Shown here: in pieces, positions 1 to 5,676 of the stretch
How the letters are laid out: each line of letters starts with the position of its first letter
How positions within the stretch are numbered: the stretch's first letter is position 1
Origin: Planctomycetota bacterium
GTDB lineage: Bacteria > Planctomycetota > Brocadiia > SM23-32
Direction of reading: 5' to 3'
DNA length: 6,533 nucleotides
NCBI GenBank assembly: GCA_030604585.1
Contig: JAUVVP010000115.1
Span: 1 to 6,533 of the forward strand
Notes under the pieces: generated by a model
Databases searched by the model: none
What the model saw: only the letters and a program-made list of their open reading frames with translations
What the model was told of the DNA's origin: nothing
Translations under genes and position numbers: made by a program

Positions 1-103
1 CGACCGTTGGTCCTGCGCGCCTGGAACTGCACCCCCTCAGGTGGGATGGCGAGCCCCACCGCAGCACGTGGCCCGGTGCGACTCGAGAGAGGCCGAACGC
101 CGC

Positions 104-1759
104 TCACTCGAATAGATGGGGTAGGTGCTGGGCGAGCAACCCTTGCATCGTCTCCTTGCTGATGCCGTCGGGAGGAGTAGGGCCCTTCGCCCTCGCCTCG
201 CGCTTTCTTCTCTTCTTCTCGTCCTGGAGCCATCCGATGATGGGGCCGCAGTCGTCGGCGCTGGCGCGGGCCTCACCCGTCAGGTGGTGCTCCTTGTTCA
301 CGTAGGCCGGCACGGAGGCTTCCGGCAGGTGCAACAGCATCTGTGTCACTACCTCGTCGTCGGAGATGCCCGTCGTGCGCCCGAGCACGTCGTACTGGTA
401 GTCCACCCATTTGGCGATCTCGATCAGGCGGGTCTTCTTGACGGCGATGTCGGTCCGCTCGGCCACGGTCTCGGCCAGGTAGCACTGGGCCCAGTAGACT
501 ATGCCCTGGAGGCCGGACTTATCCGTGATCGTGATGGAGGGCGGCCTGCCGAGGAGCCTGGTGGTGTCGAAGATCTGGTATATCCGCTCGTCCATCGCCA
601 GTCCATAGCCGTGTATGCCGGCGCGGGTCCGGTTGGCGTCGTCGCCCACGAAGGGGTGATCGGAGGACACGAGCACGCCCATGGCCCTGTAGTAGTCGGC
701 GATCTCGGTTATGGCCTCGGTGTTGGTCCCGTTGGCGCCCTTCAGGGCCCTGTACATTATGATGGCGCACTCCAGAGGCGGGTTGCCGGTCCGCTCGCCG
801 AAGCCCAGAAGCGTGCCGTTCAGGATGTCACAACCGTAGAGCCAGGCCGTCACGGCGTTGCCGATAACCAGGTGGAAGTCGTTGTGGCCGTGCCACTCCA
901 GCCTGTGGGACGGAATGCCTTCCTGCCTGACCTTGTGGACCAGCTTCGGCACGCTGCGCGGCAGCGCCACGCCGGGATACGGCAGCCCGAAGCCCATGGT
1001 GTCGCAGAGCCTGACTTTCGGCTTCAGCTCCTCGGGCAGTTCGTCGGCGAAGCGGGCGATCATCCCGATGAACGGCAGCACGAAGCCGTCCAGGTTGGCC
1101 CTGGTGACGTCCTCCAGGTGAAGGCGCACGCGGATATCGCGCTCGGCGGCCATCTTGGCCATACTCAGGTACTCCTCGGCGGCCGTCTTCCAGTTCTTCT
1201 TCAGCTTCAGGAATATGTGGTAGTCGGAACACGAGGCGAGCAGGCCCGTCTCCTTGATGCCCAGGTGCTGCATCAGTTTCAGGTAGAGCGCGTCGTCGCG
1301 CAGGCCCCGTATCCAGCCCGTCGGTTCGGGAAAGCTGGGGTTCTGCTCGTAGATCTCCAGGCAGGCCGTGACGGTCTCAATATCGTTATCGGAGTAGAGG
1401 AAGAACTCGGTGTTGTGGATGACCTGGTTCGGGCCGGAGAGCTTCCCCAGCAGCCTGTAGAGGTCCAGCATCTGCTGGTGCGTGTAAGGCGGCCGGGCCT
1501 GCTGTCCGTCCCGGAACGTCGTGTCGCTCAGGACCAGTGGGTCGGACCTGCGCTCCTCGAAGTTGAACTCAACCAGCTCGCCGTCTATCTCCTCGTAGGC
1601 CTTGCCCACGAAGACGGCCTGCGGCACCTCGGTGAAGGGGAAGATCCTCTCCAGCAGGTCCGGCTCCCCTTCGCCGATGTCGGCTATGGCGGCAGGGTCC
1701 GCCGTCACCGTCCGCAAGGGGGGCAGGTGCATGATCGCATCCTTCAGGTCTCTCTCCAT
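104..1759 (-). CDS. DRE-TIM acyltransferase, Re-citrate synthase / isopropylmalate synthase-like
   Basis: This 551-aa protein belongs to the HMGL-like DRE-TIM family (2-isopropylmalate, homocitrate and Re-citrate synthases), which condenses acetyl-CoA with a 2-oxo acid in the cytoplasm. The sequence shows the signature DTTFRDGQQ at residues 79-87 (R83, metal ligand D84), the metal-binding HGHND at 290-294 (H290, H292), and GERTGN at 321-326. The overall pattern (DTTFRDGQQARPPYT, SDYHIFLKLKK, EWHGHNDFH) is closest, from memory, to the Re-citrate synthase group rather than classic LeuA, so oxaloacetate is the suggested substrate. No LeuA-type C-terminal allosteric domain is recognisable. Instead about 100 residues extend past the core, with a Lys/Arg-rich stretch at 514-524. 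I chose the ATG at 1759 because GGAG lies 6 bases upstream; a longer in-frame reading back to 1933 has no family similarity. Homocitrate or another 2-alkylmalate synthase remains possible. Confidence 0.85.
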   Translation of the reverse strand: MERDLKDAIMHLPPLRTVTADPAAIADIGEGEPDLLERIFPFTEVPQAVFVGKAYEEIDGELVEFNFEERRSDPLVLSDTTFRDGQQARPPYTHQQMLDLYRLLGKLSGPNQVIHNTEFFLYSDNDIETVTACLEIYEQNPSFPEPTGWIRGLRDDALYLKLMQHLGIKETGLLASCSDYHIFLKLKKNWKTAAEEYLSMAKMAAERDIRVRLHLEDVTRANLDGFVLPFIGMIARFADELPEELKPKVRLCDTMGFGLPYPGVALPRSVPKLVHKVRQEGIPSHRLEWHGHNDFHLVIGNAVTAWLYGCDILNGTLLGFGERTGNPPLECAIIMYRALKGANGTNTEAITEIADYYRAMGVLVSSDHPFVGDDANRTRAGIHGYGLAMDERIYQIFDTTRLLGRPPSITITDKSGLQGIVYWAQCYLAETVAERTDIAVKKTRLIEIAKWVDYQYDVLGRTTGISDDEVVTQMLLHLPEASVPAYVNKEHHLTGEARASADDCGPIIGWLQDEKKRRKREARAKGPTPPDGISKETMQGLLAQHLPHLFE

Positions 1760-1822
1760 GGGCAACTCCACGGGGCATTGGGCGGGGGATATTCGATTCC
1801 GCCGGGGGTTTGGTGAACCCGG

Positions 1823-1852
1823 ATTATAGCGGACGGAGGCGCTCCTTGCCAC
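1823..1852 (-). promoter_or_regulatory. Putative sigma-70 promoter of the DRE-TIM synthase gene
   Basis: On the minus strand a perfect TATAAT (1828-1823) is preceded at 18 bases by a weak -35, GTGGCA (1852-1847). Transcription would start near 1816, giving a leader of about 57 bases. A GGGTT/AACCC dyad (1806-1820) lies over the expected start site and could be an operator or a leader hairpin. The -10 match is strong and the -35 is not. Confidence 0.5.
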
Positions 1853-1884
1853 CGAATAGCGAAGGCCGCCAGCCGGGGCAACCA

Positions 1885-1912
1885 GCAGGATCACGAACCA
1901 ACTCGATCCTGC
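1885..1912. repeat. 8-bp perfect inverted repeat, 12-base spacer
   Basis: GCAGGATC (1885-1892) and GATCCTGC (1905-1912) are exact reverse complements separated by 12 bases. The dyad lies downstream of the triple-HTH regulator gene and upstream of the synthase promoter. No T-run follows on either strand, so a classic intrinsic terminator is not supported. It may be an operator or a weak hairpin. Confidence 0.45.
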
Positions 1913-1938
1913 AGGTGAGTTACGCACGCACACGGCTC

Positions 1939-2118
1939 TCAGCGGACGGTAAGGGCCGCAGCTTTGACGCCCTCGGACAGGTCCACGCCGTGCCGGGCGC
2001 CGTCCGCGCCGGCGATGGTCACCGTGAAATCGCCTTTGCGCAGCCGCTCGATCCGGGCGTCCAGAAACGCATCGTCCAGCCGCGGTTGGCCGGCGCGGCT
2101 ACCTCTTGCCCCGCAGGC
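1939..2118 (-). pseudogene. Coding-like remnant, no start codon
   Basis: One minus-strand frame is open from just after a TGA at 2121-2119 to a TGA at 1941-1939. It encodes a protein-like stretch including QPRLDDAFLDARIERLRKGD, then FTVTIAGADG, and ends in ALTVR. It has no ATG and no convincing alternative start with a Shine-Dalgarno site. It overlaps the last six codons and stop of the regulator gene in another frame. The helix RIERLRKGDF followed by a TVT-type strand reminds me of the short segment before GH10 domains in planctomycete-like proteins; this is a weak recollection, not an assignment. It could be a decayed gene end, or simply a chance open frame in GC-rich DNA. Confidence 0.25.
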
Positions 2119-2959
2119 TCAGGAGCTTCTGCACCGTGCGGCTGCGGGGGACGCTGCGACCGGTCTCCCAGTTGGAAACGGAGTTGACGGACACCTTGAG
2201 CTTCCGTGCCAACTGCCTTTGACTCAGTCCGGCCTTGGTGCGGATCGCCTTGATCTGGGCCGGGGAGGGCGCACCCCCGCCTGCGCGCGGGGTCCGGGCC
2301 GGGGCTGCCGGCCGCCTGCCGAGCCGCTCGTCCACCTGGCCGCGCAAGGCCTTCTTCAGTTCGGCTATCACGCGGCGGCTGTCCCTGCCGGCGGCCGTCT
2401 TGCCGGCCTCCCAGGATGTGACGGATGCCGTGGACACCCCGACCAGCTTCGCCAGCCCGGCCTGCGTCAGCGAGAGCTTCTTCCTCAGTCTCTTCAACTG
2501 CTGCGGGGTGAGAAGGCGCGGCGCCGGTGCACGCCCCAGCGCTTCGTCCACCTGCGGCGGGGCCATGTTCCGCAAGGTGACGATCGGGGCGAGGTTCGCC
2601 TTCCGCGGGCGCGACTTGCCGGTCTCCCACGACGTGATCGTTACGGGCGAGACCTCCAGCAGTTTGGCCAGTTCCTGCTGGGTCAGATCGAAGCGCTGGC
2701 GGAGGCTCTTGAGGGTACGCTTGGTGAAGCGCACCTTGCCCGTTTCTGCTTCGGGGGCCGGGGGCACGGCCATCTCACGCCGTCTCGCTTCCAGCAGCTT
2801 TCTCACCTGCGCCGAGAGTTCCTCGACGGCCTTCTGAAGCGCGCGCATTCCACGCCGGGCCCGGCGGACCTGCGCCGGCATATCGCCCAGCGCCTCCGTG
2901 GCGGCCCGCTTGCTGTGATACAGGATCAGATCGCGCAGTGCATCTTCCACCTTTCCCAT
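2099..2959 (-). CDS. Triple XRE/Cro-C1 helix-turn-helix regulator with coiled-coil N-terminus
   Basis: A 286-aa probable DNA-binding protein that I recognise by domain, not by name. Residues about 28-60 form a charged, heptad-like helix (VRRARRGMRALQKAVEEL), likely a coiled coil for oligomerisation. Three tandem HTH_3 units follow at about 77-120, 148-200 and 230-283. Each has the pattern LR..LSLTQ..LAKL..VS..SV..WE.GK, with WETGKSRPR at 111-119, WEAGKTAAG at 183-191 and WETGRSVPR at 264-272. The linkers after units 1 and 2 share VDEALGR and VDERLGR, pointing to tandem duplication of about 70 residues. Typical XRE regulators carry one such unit. The start at 2959 has GGGAGAG upstream (GGAG 9 bases away) and its own promoter; in-frame sequence further upstream looks non-coding. 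It ends in TAG. Targets are unknown; autoregulation and control of the downstream synthase gene are inferences from position. Confidence 0.85.
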   Translation of the reverse strand: MGKVEDALRDLILYHSKRAATEALGDMPAQVRRARRGMRALQKAVEELSAQVRKLLEARRREMAVPPAPEAETGKVRFTKRTLKSLRQRFDLTQQELAKLLEVSPVTITSWETGKSRPRKANLAPIVTLRNMAPPQVDEALGRAPAPRLLTPQQLKRLRKKLSLTQAGLAKLVGVSTASVTSWEAGKTAAGRDSRRVIAELKKALRGQVDERLGRRPAAPARTPRAGGGAPSPAQIKAIRTKAGLSQRQLARKLKVSVNSVSNWETGRSVPRSRTVQKLLSLRGKR

Positions 2960-3043
2960 GGCAACACTCTCCCAAGAGATCCGTAAGCCGTTTCTTACCC
3001 AAAAGCCCGAGAAGGGTTCACACACGTCTCCACTTCGGCGAGG

Positions 3044-3072
3044 ATTATGAGGGAAACCAATCAATAGTTCAA
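3044..3072 (-). promoter_or_regulatory. Putative sigma-70 promoter of the triple-HTH regulator
   Basis: On the minus strand TTGAAC (3072-3067) and CATAAT (3049-3044) are separated by exactly 17 bases, a good sigma-70 arrangement. Transcription would start near 3037, about 78 bases before the regulator ATG. One base upstream of the -35 is a perfect 14-bp palindrome. Confidence 0.6.
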
Positions 3073-3073
3073 G

Positions 3074-3087
3074 TGAGCGCGCGCTCA
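3074..3087. promoter_or_regulatory. Perfect 14-bp palindrome TGAGCGCGCGCTCA, candidate operator
   Basis: TGAGCGCGCGCTCA is self-complementary over all 14 bases and lies one base upstream of the -35 of the regulator promoter. Its placement suits a dimeric regulator, possibly the triple-HTH protein itself. Alternating GC makes such palindromes easier to find by chance, so function is inferred. Confidence 0.45.
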
Positions 3088-3117
3088 AAAAGCCAACGCA
3101 CCGGCCCGCCCAGGGTA

Positions 3118-3134
3118 ACTTGTAAAGTGCAAGT
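3118..3134. repeat. Small dyad ACTTG-N7-CAAGT
   Basis: ACTTG (3118-3122) and CAAGT (3130-3134) form a 5-bp inverted repeat around an AT-rich 7-base centre (TAAAGTG), unlike the GC-rich surroundings. The 17-base overall size resembles a regulator half-site pair in the divergent intergenic region. A 5-bp arm is weak evidence. Confidence 0.25.
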
Positions 3135-3257
3135 GTCCCTGTCCTTGACCCGGCGTATGGGTCCCACGTCTTGGCAAAGTAACTAGCCCTGCCTTGTCAC
3201 CTCTCGGCAAGGGCGGCTTATGAGGCCGCACAGCAGCACGCAGGGTACGTATTCACC

Positions 3258-3404
3258 GTCATTCCGAGGAGCGCGCAGCCACAATGGCGCGCGACGAGGA
3301 ATCTCGACATCGTCGGACGCCCTGAAACAGGCGAGTTCCTGTCTCTGTGACGTTCACTACCTGATCGAGATTCCTCGCCCCGCCTGTGCGGGGCTCGTAA
3401 TGAC
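3258..3404. repeat. Imperfect palindromic dispersed repeat, GTCATTCC type
   Basis: The ends GTCATTCCGAG (3258-3268) and CTCGTAATGAC (3394-3404) are inverted with one mismatch. Inside them CGAGGAATCTCGA (3295-3307) and TCGAGATTCCTCG (3365-3377) are a perfect 13-bp inverted pair. The central part has a small ACAGG/CCTGT hairpin (3327-3342). The wording (GTCATTCCGAGGAGC, GACGAGGAATCTCGA) matches a family of intergenic palindromic repeats that I know occurs in many copies in environmental bacterial genomes. No transposase or target duplication is visible. The RNA would fold into a long imperfect hairpin. Confidence 0.7.
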
Positions 3405-3434
3405 ACGGAAAGCCCTTCTCCCGCCGATGAATCG

Positions 3435-3471
3435 GTGGGCTACTATCGGGCGTCCCTTCGGGACCCCCCAC
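3435..3471. repeat. Nested hairpin beside the palindromic repeat
   Basis: GTGGG (3435-3439) pairs with CCCAC (3467-3471), and inside them GTCCC (3452-3456) pairs with GGGAC (3460-3464) around a 3-base loop. It lies between the palindromic repeat and the operon promoter, and may be part of the same dispersed unit. No T-run follows, so it is not an obvious terminator. Confidence 0.35.
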
Positions 3472-3513
3472 GGCGGACGTCTTTCAGAATGCCGCTTCTC
3501 TATCTGGCCAGAC

Positions 3514-3542
3514 TTGACAAGGCCGGTGGCAATCGGTATGAC
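3514..3542 (+). promoter_or_regulatory. Putative sigma-70 promoter of the isomerase-oxidoreductase operon
   Basis: A perfect TTGACA (3514-3519) and TATGAC (3537-3542, four of six consensus bases) are spaced by exactly 17 bases. Transcription would start near 3549 and give a leader of about 45 bases to the ATG at 3594. CTTGACAAG (3513-3521), a short palindrome, covers the -35. Confidence 0.6.
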
Positions 3543-3593
3543 TTGCCGTCGACTCAGGTTTCGAGCGGAACACCTCAGCGGGAGGAGCGAATC

Positions 3594-4361
3594 ATGCGTC
3601 GATCGATCCGGACGAGCTACGGCGTGACGGACCTGCGTCAGTCCATCACGAAGGACCTGGACAACGCGAAAGCGGCGGGCTACGAGGCGGTGGAGCTCTG
3701 CGTCATGGGCGGCGAGGGGCTGCGCGGTTGGGCCGACCGGCTCAGCAGCGAAGACCTGGACTTCATCCGACGGGAGTGCGACCGAACGGGCATTCGCATC
3801 ACTTCGCTGTCCTCGGACTGGGTCTGGAACTACGGCACCGAACAGCGGCCCCTCTCGGATTGGGACGAGGGCGTCGCCGGTCTGGCCAAGGATGCAGAGC
3901 TGGCGCGGCTGCTCGGCGCCACGTACATATTGTGCCACTTCGGAACAAGCCACGGCGAATGGGAAGACGGCAAGAAGATACTCGCCCGGGCCGGGGACGC
4001 CGCCGCCGGGGAAGGCGTCCGCTTCGGGTTCGAGGCGAGCCTGTTTCGCCGCTCAGGGCTCGGCGAGTTCGACGACTTGCTCAGGATGCTGGACGAGCTG
4101 GACCACCCGGCCGTCGGCGCCTACGACCACTGCCACTATCCGAAGATGGGCAAGCCCGCCCACGTGCAGGTCGAGCAGATCGGCCCGCGCCTCTGCGGCT
4201 ACCACTCGTCGCTGCTGACCCCGGAGACGACGGACTACAACAAGCTCTTCGACGCGCTGGAGGCAGTCGGCTACGAAGGCGACTGGGTCTTCGAGGTCGA
4301 GTGGCAGCATGCCGAAGAGCAGTGCAGACTCCTGCAACAGCTCATGGCAAACCGGAAGTAA
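3594..4361 (+). CDS. Sugar phosphate isomerase/epimerase-like TIM-barrel protein
   Basis: This 255-aa protein has the size and layout of the xylose isomerase-like TIM-barrel superfamily (AP_endonuc_2 fold; IolE, hydroxypyruvate isomerase and sugar epimerase relatives). Likely divalent-metal ligands are placed as in the family: E147 in GFEASL, D178 (or H181) in YDHCHY, H204 in GYHSSLL, and E234 in FEVEW. The beta strand IRITSLSSDW (68-76) and the ILCHFG strand (112-117) fit barrel positions. It would interconvert a sugar, keto-sugar or inositol derivative in the cytoplasm; the substrate cannot be read from sequence. The start at 3594 is fixed by GGAGGAG (3581-3587) six bases upstream; in-frame sequence before it runs through the promoter. 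It is the first gene of an operon with the oxidoreductase that follows, a common pairing in sugar catabolism. Confidence 0.88.
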   Translation: MRRSIRTSYGVTDLRQSITKDLDNAKAAGYEAVELCVMGGEGLRGWADRLSSEDLDFIRRECDRTGIRITSLSSDWVWNYGTEQRPLSDWDEGVAGLAKDAELARLLGATYILCHFGTSHGEWEDGKKILARAGDAAAGEGVRFGFEASLFRRSGLGEFDDLLRMLDELDHPAVGAYDHCHYPKMGKPAHVQVEQIGPRLCGYHSSLLTPETTDYNKLFDALEAVGYEGDWVFEVEWQHAEEQCRLLQQLMANRK

Positions 4362-4395
4362 CCTTTCCGCCCTCCTCCGGCAGAGGAAGAAAGGT
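4361..4395 (+). promoter_or_regulatory. Intergenic hairpin covering the oxidoreductase Shine-Dalgarno site
   Basis: ACCTTTC (4361-4367) pairs perfectly with GAAAGGT (4389-4395). Within it TCCTC (4373-4377) pairs with GAGGA (4383-4387) around the loop CGGCA. The right arms contain the purine-rich ribosome site of the next gene (GAGGAAGAAAGG, 4383-4394). The left arm begins on the last base of the isomerase TAA, so a ribosome finishing the isomerase would open the stem. This is a classic layout for translational coupling, though its use here is inferred. Confidence 0.45.
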
Positions 4396-4401
4396 CGTAC
4401 G

Positions 4402-4419
4402 ATGGCAGAAGAGGTCTAG
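4402..4419 (+). other. Natural start of the oxidoreductase, five codons then in-frame TAG
   Basis: The ATG at 4402 has a good ribosome site (AAAGG 7 bases upstream) and reads MAEEV, then TAG (4417-4419), then IGLVGCGS in the same frame. Gfo/Idh/MocA proteins normally begin M-x(2-6)-(K/R)-(I/V)-G-(L/I)-(V/I)-G-x-G, so the TAG sits exactly where a Lys or Arg codon is expected; AAG to TAG is a single base change. As read, the ribosome makes a five-residue peptide and stops. Confidence 0.75.
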
Positions 4420-4428
4420 ATCGGCCTT

Positions 4429-5499
4429 GTGGGATGCGGGTCCGTTTCGCAGAGGGGCCTGTTGCCGCACCTCGTCCAGGAAGACCTGGCGGGCCGGTGC
4501 AGACTGACGGCCGTCTGCGACAACGTGCCCGGACGCGCCGAGGCGACGGCCGGCAAGTTCGGCGTGCCGGCGGCCTTCGCCGACTACGATGAGTTCTTGG
4601 CCGAGGCGGACGTGGACATGGTCAGCCTGGCCACGCCCATCGGCGTGCATTTCGAGCAGGCCATGGCGGCCGTCCGCGCGCGGAAGCACCTCCACCTGAA
4701 CAAGGCGATGACCACGACCTGCGAGGAGGCCGACCGGCTCATCGAGGAGGCCCGGCACGGGGGTGTCAGAATCGTAGCATCCCCCGGGCAGATGCTCCGG
4801 CCGATGCACCGCGTCATCAAGGACCTGGTAGAGGCGGGCGCCATCGGCCGCCCCTACTTCGCGGTCAACGGGATGAGCTTCGCCGGACACGAATACGAGG
4901 GCTTCCGCCAGGAAGGCGACGTGCTGACCGACGTGGACCCCTCCTGGTACTACAAGCCCGGCGGCGGCCCGTTGCTCGACATGGGAGTCTACTGCCTTCA
5001 CACGCTGACGGGCATACTCGGCCCGGCCAGGACGGTCGTAGCCGCCTCGGGCATCGGCCTGCCCCAGAGGACCTACAAGGGCCGGAAGATCGACGTCGAG
5101 ACGGACGATATGACCATCCTCACCCTCGACTTCGGCGACAGGGGCTTCGGGATCGTGTATGCGGGCTTCACGTGGGGGTCAGACAGCGGCCGGCTTCGCC
5201 TGCACGGCAGCGAGGGCGCCATCGAGGTAACAGAGGGGCAGGTAGTGGTCAACGGCTCGAACGCGGGCAGGTTCCCTCCCGTTCCCGCGCAGCGCCTGCC
5301 GGAGGGCGTCATCGGTCCGCACCGGGATATCCCCGAGGCCCACGTCTACGCGGACATCCTGCACCTGGTGGACTGCATACGCGAGGAGCGCGAGCCCGAG
5401 GTCACTGCCGAGCATGCCCGTCACGTGATCGAGATCATGGAGAAGGGCTACGCTGCCGCCCGCACCGGGCAGCGCCAGCAGATCGGAACCACGTTCTGA
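4429..5499 (+). CDS. Gfo/Idh/MocA family NAD(P)-dependent oxidoreductase, 5' end interrupted by a stop codon
   Basis: As drawn from the GTG at 4429 this is a 356-aa protein of the glucose-fructose oxidoreductase/inositol dehydrogenase/MocA family, oxidising a sugar or polyol hydroxyl with NAD(P). Visible features are the nucleotide-binding GCGSVSQRG (2-10), AVCD after the second strand (28-31), ATPIGVHFEQA (68-78), the catalytic lysine in HLNKAM (K92, family motif EKP), and GGGPLLDMGVYCLH (178-191) with D184 and H191. Length and C-terminus are complete. The first strand (IGLV) lies upstream, and an in-frame TAG (4417-4419) separates it from the natural ATG at 4402. The GTG has no ribosome site of its own, but follows that stop by 9 bases, so restart is conceivable. 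The rest of the frame is intact, so the stop is recent, an assembly error, or tolerated. It is co-transcribed with the isomerase 67 bases upstream. Confidence 0.85.
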   Translation: MGCGSVSQRGLLPHLVQEDLAGRCRLTAVCDNVPGRAEATAGKFGVPAAFADYDEFLAEADVDMVSLATPIGVHFEQAMAAVRARKHLHLNKAMTTTCEEADRLIEEARHGGVRIVASPGQMLRPMHRVIKDLVEAGAIGRPYFAVNGMSFAGHEYEGFRQEGDVLTDVDPSWYYKPGGGPLLDMGVYCLHTLTGILGPARTVVAASGIGLPQRTYKGRKIDVETDDMTILTLDFGDRGFGIVYAGFTWGSDSGRLRLHGSEGAIEVTEGQVVVNGSNAGRFPPVPAQRLPEGVIGPHRDIPEAHVYADILHLVDCIREEREPEVTAEHARHVIEIMEKGYAAARTGQRQQIGTTF

Positions 5500-5676
5500 A
5501 GCGGTGACGGCGGCCCCCTTCAGGCCGACCGACTGACCCCCTTGGGCCATCCTCCGGCGTAACTCCGGCCCTTCGTCCTGCGCGCCCATCCCGGAGCCAA
5601 CCGGCGCCCGGCGACGCTCAAGGGCGCAGAGGGCGCACCTGCCGAACCCACGCCCATCCGGAATGGGAAGGGCCGT

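Larger units (their letters stand above)
1760..2098. other. Intergenic region between the regulator and synthase genes
   Basis: These 339 bases contain no complete gene. From right to left they hold most of the startless coding-like remnant (down to 1939), the 8-bp inverted repeat (1885-1912), the synthase promoter (1823-1852), and the synthase leader with its GGAG site at 1766-1769. Plus-strand readings across this stretch lack ribosome sites and recognisable sequence. Confidence 0.7.
2960..3593. other. Divergent intergenic region, 634 bases
   Basis: No gene is supported here. Left to right it holds the regulator leader and promoter, the 14-bp palindrome, a small dyad, the 147-base GTCATTCC-type palindromic element (3258-3404), a nested hairpin (3435-3471), the rightward operon promoter (3514-3542) and the isomerase ribosome site (3581-3587). 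Short open readings in this stretch lack ribosome sites and follow the repeat rather than any protein family. Confidence 0.7.

Noticed and set aside
40..60. Hairpin GGTGGG/CCCACC downstream of the synthase gene as a terminator
   Set aside because: It has only six base pairs with a nine-base loop and no T-run on the minus strand. A terminator cannot be claimed, and the region is cut by the window edge.
125..1816. A 563-codon open frame on the plus strand opposite the synthase gene
   Set aside because: It is the antisense shadow of the synthase gene in GC-rich DNA: no ribosome site, biased residue content (V, G, L, R, H) and no family motifs, while the minus strand has clear DRE-TIM signatures.
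1760..1933. Extension of the synthase N-terminus to the GTG at 1933
   Set aside because: The extra 58 residues run through the promoter and inverted repeat, have no family similarity, and the ATG at 1759 has a proper ribosome site.
2099..2101. Reading UAG as sense throughout this genome
   Set aside because: The triple-HTH protein ends naturally at this TAG. Reading through would run open into the synthase frame and create an implausible fusion.
1964..2986. A 340-codon open frame on the plus strand opposite the triple-HTH gene
   Set aside because: It is an antisense shadow; the opposite strand encodes three recognisable HTH domains and has a promoter and ribosome site.
3145..3173. TTGACC at 3145 as the -35 of a second plus-strand promoter
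   Set aside because: No acceptable -10 lies 16-18 bases downstream, whereas 3514-3542 has both elements and sits closer to the gene.
3220..3627. Short open frames on both strands over the palindromic element, including a minus-strand peptide with RFLVARHCGCALLGMTVN
   Set aside because: These peptides are the usual false translations of GTCATTCC-type repeats. They have no ribosome sites and follow the palindrome.
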